From the NCBI RefSeq assembly GCF_001949145.1, contig NW_019091370.1:1539632-1603631 (forward strand): a stretch of 64,000 nucleotides of DNA, written 5' to 3'. The notes under the pieces are model-generated. The model was not told the DNA's origin, did no database searches, and saw only the letters and a program-made list of their open reading frames with translations. Of the stretch, positions 57,301-64,000 are shown in pieces (position 1 is the first letter of the stretch; every line of letters begins with the position of its first letter). The stretch comes from Acanthaster planci. Lineage: Eukaryota; Echinodermata; Asteroidea; Valvatida; Acanthasteridae. The translations under genes and the position numbers were made by a program.

Positions 57301-60300
57301 GACCACTTTTCTTTGCAGTCCCCTTAATGAAATGAAACCATTTCAAAAGGGAAAGTATGCTTAACCGTCAAAGAGCCACGCTTTTGTTGGTCTTGTCACA
57401 GCCCGGGGGGGAGGTTGGAATCCGCCCTCTCCAGATCTCAGCCATACGATGATGTACTTCAATGAAATTTGGCAGTGTCATAGAGGCATCCATACTTATC
57501 ATCTGTGTGAAATTTCATGTAAACTAATTAAATCTTTGCATAATTATGACTAATTAATTATTCATGGTAGGATACCACTCTGTCCTGTGTACGGTGTGCT
57601 GTTGTGTACAAAGTCATGGTAAATTTCACATAACGCTTCACCCTGCCTACTAAAATTCGTCGCTGAGAGAGAGCGCCATGTCCAGTTTTCATAAATTTGG
57701 GGTCAAAATGAAGCTAAAACATTGGAAAAAATTGTCATAAAGTGTTAGCTCGCAGAAAATAATCTTGGAGATGCTTTAAGAAAAAATCAACGGCTCTTTG
57801 AGGGTTAAGAGACTTCTTCAGTCGTTTCTGAAATAGGCTTGCAATCACATGTCATCATTGTTCAAGAGAATGTTAAAGGATCATGGTTGTGAATGCGTAG
57901 ATTCTGTTGACAAGCTGTGAGGATGGCCTGGTCCGGGGATCATGCCATTCTTATTTATAAAACCTTGCATATTGATGTATATTCAAATAAGATCATTTAT
58001 ATAATGCATCCAAATATCCATCCATCCATAATGCATCAGTACCTATTCACACAAAGGCCCTAAAAATCCCCATTTATTCCATCTTGAAAGAAGGAAGTGA
58101 GTCTTTTTACAAGTGCTATTTGTATGAAACCTGCACAGTGTTTTGCTTCTGTTAGAAACTTACAGATTCATGTCCGGGTCTCTGTCGCAATACTGTGACT
58201 TCAGGCTACCCAGGCAGGGTTGTCATTTTATTTCTGGTTTCTGTTTGATAGCAGCCTCTTTGTTGTAGTTTCATTTAAAATCAAATAGAAGTTGCAAGAG
58301 CATGCGCCTTAAACGATGAAGTACAGAATTTGGCATATGAGACCAGAGATGAAAGCTGTAAGCCCAATTTATTTCAAATATGTCCGTAAAGTTGAGCTCA
58401 GGACGGAGCCTTCAAGTCAGTGGATTTGTATTCTGTGCCTGGTGATTTCACAAACAAAATAAAGCTGATTCCACTAACCAGACCTAAACAGAACACAAAT
58501 GATCACACGAAAAGCAGCAGTACCTTGGAGTGAACTTTCTCTAAAATGGAGAGTGGAATAGTTTTTTGATTGAATAGTTCTTCATCGCAAACCTGCTGAT
58601 GCTGGAGAATGATTTTCAGGGTTTAAATCAATGTTCTTGCCAGTACTCTATCTCAACCCACCCAGATCCTTGGGAATCTGTCAGGGTTTTGTAAGATTTT
58701 GTAGGAGTGAGGAAAGTGAATCCCACCCATTCTTAAATGTTGAAGTGCAAAACTGTTCGGCTGTTGCACGTTCAACAATTTTGAAGGAATCCCAACAAGT
58801 TCCTTGCAAATCTTTTCAGAGAGTCGCAGTCAAGGGAGTCTCAAGAAAGACTCTACAAAGCCCCCGTAAGTTTCCAGAAACCCTTCCGTTGTACTCACAT
58901 TGGTTTCACTTCCACAATCTCACAGGCTGGTGTACAACAATGTCACTAGGACAACGTCGGATTCCCCAGGCGTGAATGTGACAGTCATCGACTTTGGCAA
59001 CACCAGCTCGGTGGAGTATCTAGACCCCAGCAAAATCTCTCTGAGTAAGTCGCCTGTACATTTTGTGCTTCTGGGAAAACCTAGAAAGAGCAAGGTGGAA
59101 TTCCAGTGATAATCAAACTTTGTAGTCAGAGAGGAAGGCCAGGACTTCAAGTCTGGCCCTCCATCTTTCCTTTTTAGCCAGTCATTGAATACTTTTGTTT
59201 CGTAGGCAAATACTTTGTCGGCATTGTGGATGCTCTAGTGGCAGTTGGCTACGAGCGCGGCGTATCTGTTCGAGGAGCTCCGTATGACTTCCGCAAGGCA
59301 CCAAGTAAGTCTAGACTTTTCATTGTGCAACAAAATTGCAACGAAAATGCAACACTTTCGAAAACTGGTTGTATGTGATTGCCTCGCTGTCAACACAAGT
59401 GGCAGGGATGTACTGTGTTATTCCACAGTGTCAAGGCTGCTCAAAATTGACTGTTCCATTTTGTTGCATTCAGCTGTGTTGAATTTTGTTGAATCAGGCC
59501 GAGTGTTCCTTAGGTACAGTCTGAGGAACTTAACTGCAACCTTGCTAATCAGAAAAGATCCATCTTTCGCTAAGTTATATTTGGCTGTGTCGTTTCAAGG
59601 AGTGAAGGGACTTCCTGGTTTGTTACGCTCAGCAGTCTGTTTTGTTGAATCTTATGGCTTCACAGTTTGCCAATGTAGAATTCTGTTGCATGCATCAGCC
59701 GATGGGCCTTTACTCTTACCCGGTTTCTTTGGGCCTCAGCAGTGGGCTTTGAAAATTCTTGAAAAGTTTGAGGACGGAAAGGCAGTGTTACGCACAAGTG
59801 AATTTATCATTTTTTGGGGGATATTTTTACCCACAGACGAAGCCCAAGATTTCTTCCGGAATCTGACGAGCCTCATCGAAGACACCTACCGACTGAATGG
59901 AAATCGTAAGATAGTCTTGCTGACCCACAGCCTGGGATGCGTCTACGCACTGTACTTCCTCAACAGACAGTCAGACCCATGGAAAGCCAAGTACATCCAG
60001 GCGTTTGCCCCCATCGCCGGGCCCTGGGCAGGAGCGACAAAAAGCCTGCGAGTAACGATGTCAGGTGAGTCGATGAAGGTTAAGTCCGCTGTACCCCTGA
60101 CTAATTTGCCCTGCGCACAAGCGTGTACCAAAGTACCAATTCATAGTGATTTTCCACATGTTTGCTGTCCCTGTTCTGCTTATGTTAAGTGATGTTGAAG
60201 CAAACTCTCCGGATATTTTGCTTTCGTGTTAGAATTGATGACAATTGTTTTGTACTGAATCCTGCCGACATTTTCTAGTCGGTTCAAATATATGTAGGTT

Positions 60301-61887
60301 AGTAGAAGCCGATTGCAACCGATTGTCGTCGTTGCATGTGGTTGAGACTGGTCATAGAGAAGGTTACGACGAAACTCACTATGAGGTGCGTTTCATGTCC
60401 AGGTGACAACTTAGGCGACTTTGTCGTCTCCGCTGTCGACGTCCGCAAAGCACAGCGGAGCTGGCCCAGCCTGAGCTTTCTGTTGCCCAGCGACCGATTC
60501 TGGGGCCCCGACGAAGTGATCATCCAGACGCAGAAGAGGAACTACACGGTGAAGGACTACCAGGCACTGATGAATGACCTGAACTACGAGGTGGGCTGGG
60601 AAATCTACAAGGATGTCAGGGATCTGATTTATGATCTGAAGCCTCCAGGTAAAGTCCACCAACATTGCTCGCCCGTCTCTGGTGCCCACATGTCATCGTT
60701 GTAAGCCCTAATTACCAAGAACCAAATAGTTAAGAAGCGTGTTCCCCATAACATGGTCATGTTCCGTGGTACCTTGCCAACTCAAAAACTTGGCTGCATT
60801 GTCGCGTCAGCATGACACCATAGACTCAGTAATGACTGGAAGTTTGCATCTACTGTCGTGTGTAAATCCTGGAAGTACCTTAGAACTGCAATGAAGAAAC
60901 ATGAAACTGAAAATGGATGGAACATAAACTGCATTTTATGAATTCTACCCTAACAAATTTGCTTTCTGGTCCATGAATTAGGCGTGCCAGTGTACGGTAT
61001 TCATGGCAGAGACGTAAAGACAGAGCAATTTTACCTGTACAACAAGGAAAAGCCGTTTCCAGATTACCAACCGTATATTACGTACGGTCAAGGGGACGGA
61101 ACAGTTAATATGAGAAGCCTCAAAGCCTACATGAGGTGAGTTACCATGGCTATATGAGAAGGGGCTAATCCATTCCCAGCAGGAACAAAAGAGGGCTAGT
61201 TTTGAAATGAAATGGACAGTCCTTTGGTACAAATTCACCACATAGGCGCAAGTTTATGCGCGTTTGGTGCGGGCAGGCTGAGTATGCTCAACAAGTTTAT
61301 TCCGGAATGTATGGTCTTCAGTTGTACACCAAGTGCATGCGAGAGCCCAGTTGGAAAACTTTCACCAGTGAGGGTGCACTTCAGCTCGGGGCGGATAGAC
61401 TGATTCAGCGAGCCCCACCCACTGCGTTCTTGGGCACTCAGCATGCGCTCTTTTCCAATGCCACACTACATGTTCCAGCCACTCACATCATATGGGCGTG
61501 CACGAATATCGGACATAAATCATGGCTGTGATGGGTCGGAATGCAACAGGGCGGGGCTTAGCAGATTGGTCTATTGTTCATTCAGCACTTTGCACATTCA
61601 ATGGTTTGGGGCATACCTGTTGCCTCATATTGAACAACACAGCACCCTTTGAGCAAAAGTCAGAAACTTTGGGGGTTGCTTGCGCACGTGGCTCTCTCGT
61701 CGATTTCCTCACTTGAATCGTCAACTCATGAAAAGATTTGAACCCCCCCTTCTTCCCCACCAGGTGGCAGCACGAACAACAGCAGCCCGTCTCAGAGTTT
61801 GAGATTTCTGGTGGAGAGCACGTGGCCATTCTACAGAACACGACCCTCTTCAAGTACATTATCGACACAGTGCTTCATCTGCCATGA
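54359..61887 (+). CDS. PLA2G15: lysosomal phospholipase A2 / LCAT-family lipase (group XV)
   Basis: PLA2G15 deacylates phospholipids and transacylates ceramide in lysosomes; LCAT is its plasma relative. Exons: 54359-54491, 56907-57060, 58926-59044, 59206-59304, 59837-60064, 60403-60648, 60982-61135, 61764-61887. They sum to 1,257 bases and 418 residues, near the usual length. A signal peptide ([13 protein letters not shown], cleavage near residue 29) precedes [18 protein letters not shown] and IDC supply the first conserved cysteine pair. DPSKISL and [11 protein letters not shown] follow. The catalytic triad is complete: Ser200 in THSLG, Asp365 in GQGDGTVN and His397 in GGEHVAIL. The nucleophile elbow HSLGC is closer to LCAT while the overall arrangement fits group XV, so it may be ancestral to both. 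All introns have good consensus; intron 2 carries a TTAA-flanked transposon. Confidence 0.93.
57365..57804. mobile_element. TTAA-flanked non-autonomous DNA transposon (piggyBac/Kolobok type), in PLA2G15 intron 2
   Basis: TTAA at 57361-57364 and TTAA at 57805-57808 bound 440 bases. The ends begin CCGTCAAAGAGCC and, in reverse complement of the right end, CCCTCAAAGAGCC. A TTAA duplication with short inverted ends starting CC is characteristic of piggyBac and Kolobok families. No transposase frame is present. Confidence 0.7.
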
Positions 61888-62014
61888 CATCTGATCGACC
61901 TCTGACCTTTGACTCTTCACACTCAGCTGGAACGGACTCCTTGAATCGGCACGGCAACAGCATCAGGTGTCTCCTGACAATTTACGCTTTTTGTACATAT
62001 GAATATTTTTTTTA

Positions 62015-62020
62015 ATTAAA
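62015..62020 (+). terminator. candidate poly(A) signal ATTAAA of PLA2G15
   Basis: ATTAAA lies 128 bases past the stop codon, after a T-rich tract. It is the common variant signal; no AATAAA is nearby. Confidence 0.45.
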
Positions 62021-62508
62021 AAACTGATTTCATGGGGAAGAATTTGACTGGGTTTGAGGCGAAAATCTTGGACAGAGTCCCAAAATTGGAGAGCCAGGCT
62101 TCAACCGAGTAATTGTCAACAGCAAAGACTGTAGTTGGTACATGGAATCATGGATGTTACATTCGTGTAAATCCGTGCCAACGAGTAGGAAAGGGGGGGT
62201 GGGACACCACATTACACAAGGGGGCGCTGTGCATGATTCTGACTGACATCTTCATCTGGAAGATCACAGTAGATTTCAAACTATTCATTTATGCTCGTAG
62301 CACCACCCGCAAGACTGGCCTCCAACCCACCACGTGCAGAGTAACCCGCACAATCCTAACTTCAGTGCACCAGATCCCAATGCTCTACCATTTTCCTCGT
62401 GTATCAATGGTGATCTCTTTTTGGAGTTGGTTTTGAATACACTTCTTACAATAGGGTTCACTTGTAAACTTTTCAACAGGAACAGTGTGAAACATACTTG
62501 TACCTTAA

Positions 62509-62928
62509 CCCCTTGACGACGAGAATTTCTTTCCGAAAGCCGACTCCAAGAATTCCAGCCTCGCTTTGCCATGAACGCCACCTGCCAAACTGCAAATTCT
62601 TGGTTTGTGGCCCTGCGTGCTCTGCACGCTTTGAATCACATGGTGAAAAGGCTGATTGTTCGGTGGCATGCGGCTCTACTCACACTTCCACATTCCCATT
62701 GCCTCTTTTCAAAGTGGGGACTATTGTGAAGCTGGTGATTATGATGCAAATTCGGTCTTTTCATTTCTGGGCTGCGCACAAAGACCAATTACCATATATA
62801 TATACAAGAGCCAGGGTCTGCCTTCTTTCACCGTGTTTGCTCAAGTGTGGGCCGAGGATAATAGCTGCAAAGCAGGCTGAGGATCTCAATTTTTACGGCA
62901 GCTCTATCACCGTCCCGGCGCGAAGGGG
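62509..62928. mobile_element. TTAA-flanked non-autonomous DNA transposon, second family
   Basis: TTAA at 62505-62508 and 62929-62932 bound 420 bases. The ends are CCCCTTGACGACG and, in reverse complement of the right end, CCCCTTCGCGCC. A 144-codon open frame spans nearly the whole element but has no transposase features and extends across the ends, so it is probably fortuitous. The end sequence differs from the element in PLA2G15 intron 2, implying a separate TTAA family. Confidence 0.75.
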
Positions 62929-63000
62929 TTAAGGTTGGATTTCATAGCATTTATATGGCCTTCCGGATGCATTGATGTGTGTGATCGATGCTCTCTGCTT

Positions 63001-63314
63001 AGACTTGAAATCAAGTCGGTCATTGGCCGGGTGTAGTCCACCTTCCTCACGATGCGGTTTGGCGGGAACACGCGGGAACAATCAGTGCAACCTTGCTCCC
63101 AATATGCAGGTTAGATGGGCATGATGGGCACAGAAACCTGCTACTGAACAGCCCACGACCACGCGTCGCATTCGGGTGCAGCCGAATCATCCCGGCATGC
63201 TGGATCGTGGGCATCAATGAACAGGCGCAGCACTAACTGTTAAACAATGGAGCGTGCTGGCCCGTAGTGTTCTGGACGACGAAGACAACTGACTAATGAC
63301 TTGATTTCAAGTCT
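63001..63314. mobile_element. 314-base element with perfect 17-base terminal inverted repeats and internal hairpins
   Basis: The left end agacttgaaatcaagtc (63001-63017) is the exact reverse complement of 63298-63314. Inside, several hairpins are nested: GCAGGTT/AACCTGC (63106-63112 with 63135-63141), CCCACGA/TCGTGGG (63152-63158 with 63205-63211) and, within it, ATTCGG/CCGAAT (63170-63175 with 63182-63187). The interior is GC-richer than its surroundings. No target duplication or coding frame was identified. It may be a MITE or a structured RNA locus. Confidence 0.6.
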
Positions 63315-63934
63315 ACTTGCTGCTTTAAAAAGAATAAATAATTAATATTGGAGGTTTGCTCTGATTGTTTGAATTCAGAATCATCAGTTTTCAGTTGGGC
63401 CTCATTGGTAACTTAGTTGCATCTGTTATCATAATATGTGTATATATGTAGATGCAAGTTTTTACCGAACTGAACCAAATCTTACTAAACCAAAGTGCCG
63501 ATACGAAGCACTGTGCTATTTATTGAGTAAAATACCTGACTTCCGCTTAACCTTTGTTGCATTTGTTTACAACTGATTAGTCAAGACAAGAAGAGTTGCT
63601 CTAGATCGGTTGCCAGTCGCTCCGTCGCAGTTATTACATTGCCATCTCTTGGTGGATCAAGGGGTGTTTGTTTCTCTTCCGGTTTTAACGTTAACCAGCA
63701 TTTACCTCAGGTGAGCTGCAATGAACAATGGCTATTTATTTATTCTTAGCCTCGTATGTATGTGCTAAGACAGTATTGCCTTCCTTGAATTTAGCTTTTC
63801 ACATTTTTAATACAGTGTTCTGCTCATAAAAGGAAAATTTCTGGGTCAAAAATCCTTGTTCTTTGTTGTTTTCATTCCTGAAAACACACGGTTCACGTTG
63901 TATGCTACAAAGTCTGAAGGACCTGTTATTAACC

Positions 63935-63981
63935 CTAACACTCCTCAATCCTTCACCTGTTGGAGGACTGAGGAATGTTAG
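63935..63981. repeat. short palindromic repeat ctaacactcctcaatcc, copy 2
   Basis: This is an inverted repeat with arms ctaac-ctcctcaatcc and ggactgaggaatgttag, extended outward by attaac/gttaat to 63929-63987. It is the same hairpin as 23932-23978 but better preserved. The window ends with gaggtttgactg just after it, which resembles the right end of the Tigger-like MITE (ggttcgactg). Confidence 0.6.
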
Positions 63982-64000
63982 GGTTAATGAGGTTTGACTG

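Larger units (their letters stand above)
61888..64000. other. downstream region of PLA2G15, rich in transposon-like elements
   Basis: This holds the PLA2G15 3' UTR (a candidate ATTAAA lies at 62015-62020), a TTAA-flanked element (62509-62928), a TIR-bounded hairpin-rich element (63001-63314) and a palindromic repeat at the window end. No coding exon of a further gene was recognised. Confidence 0.55.

Noticed and set aside
59245-60192. 315-codon open frame
   Set aside because: It reads through PLA2G15 intron 4 by chance. Only its last part (59837-60064) is a real exon; the donor and acceptor at 59304 and 59837 are clear.
62498-62932. 144-codon open frame
   Set aside because: It spans a TTAA-flanked transposon end to end, has no domain-like features and lies in a typical non-autonomous element.
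1-64000. CRISPR array, prophage, bacterial operon or defence island
   Set aside because: The window is intron-bearing animal DNA; no spaced identical repeats with unique spacers and no bacterial-type gene clusters are present.

Overview
The window is animal nuclear DNA. Genes are split by introns of about 0.1-1.9 kb with GT-AG borders, intergenic stretches run 1.7-9 kb, and short fold-back repeats, tRNA-derived SINEs and a CR1/L2-like LINE tail are scattered between them. The gene set (SLC7 light chain, FBXL18, LENG1, two TPPP paralogues, cytochrome c1, PLA2G15) and the abundance of short palindromic elements and tacatgta words suggest a marine invertebrate deuterostome, perhaps an echinoderm or hemichordate. 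That is inference: I could not compare it with any genome.

Layout, left to right. Minus strand 2505-3039: first coding exon of an SLC7 amino-acid transporter whose remaining exons lie off the left edge or in unseen introns. Plus 7547-14337: complete ten-exon FBXL18. Minus 19057-16030: complete five-exon LENG1, tail to tail with FBXL18. Plus 23718-25905 and plus 34668-36404: two three-exon TPPP (p25-alpha) paralogues in tandem. Minus 47356-41699: complete eight-exon cytochrome c1 (CYC1), tail to tail with the second TPPP. Plus 54359-61887: complete eight-exon lysosomal phospholipase A2 (PLA2G15/LCAT family), head to head with CYC1. All exon joins were made by hand from reading frame, splice consensus and remembered family similarity. 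They close in frame to 723, 363, 172, 170, 308 and 418 residues.

The genes do not form one pathway; they are unrelated housekeeping genes: ubiquitin ligase adaptor, spliceosome-associated-type nuclear protein, microtubule proteins, complex III and lysosomal lipid turnover. The only local family is the TPPP pair. Its two members share a 24-base 5' leader match and a splice donor just past the stop codon. The DNA between them carries a near-identical 445-base tandem duplication followed by a roughly 1.4-kb tandem duplication that contains a fold-back core.

The accessory interest lies in the repeats: two TTAA-flanked non-autonomous transposons, a Tigger/pogo-like MITE, several fold-back elements, two tRNA-like loci, a SINE butted against an FBXL18 splice acceptor, a hammerhead-ribozyme-like motif at 49293-49332, and a TIR-bounded element with nested hairpins at 63001-63314. 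I found no CRISPR array, operon, phage or clearly undescribed gene system.
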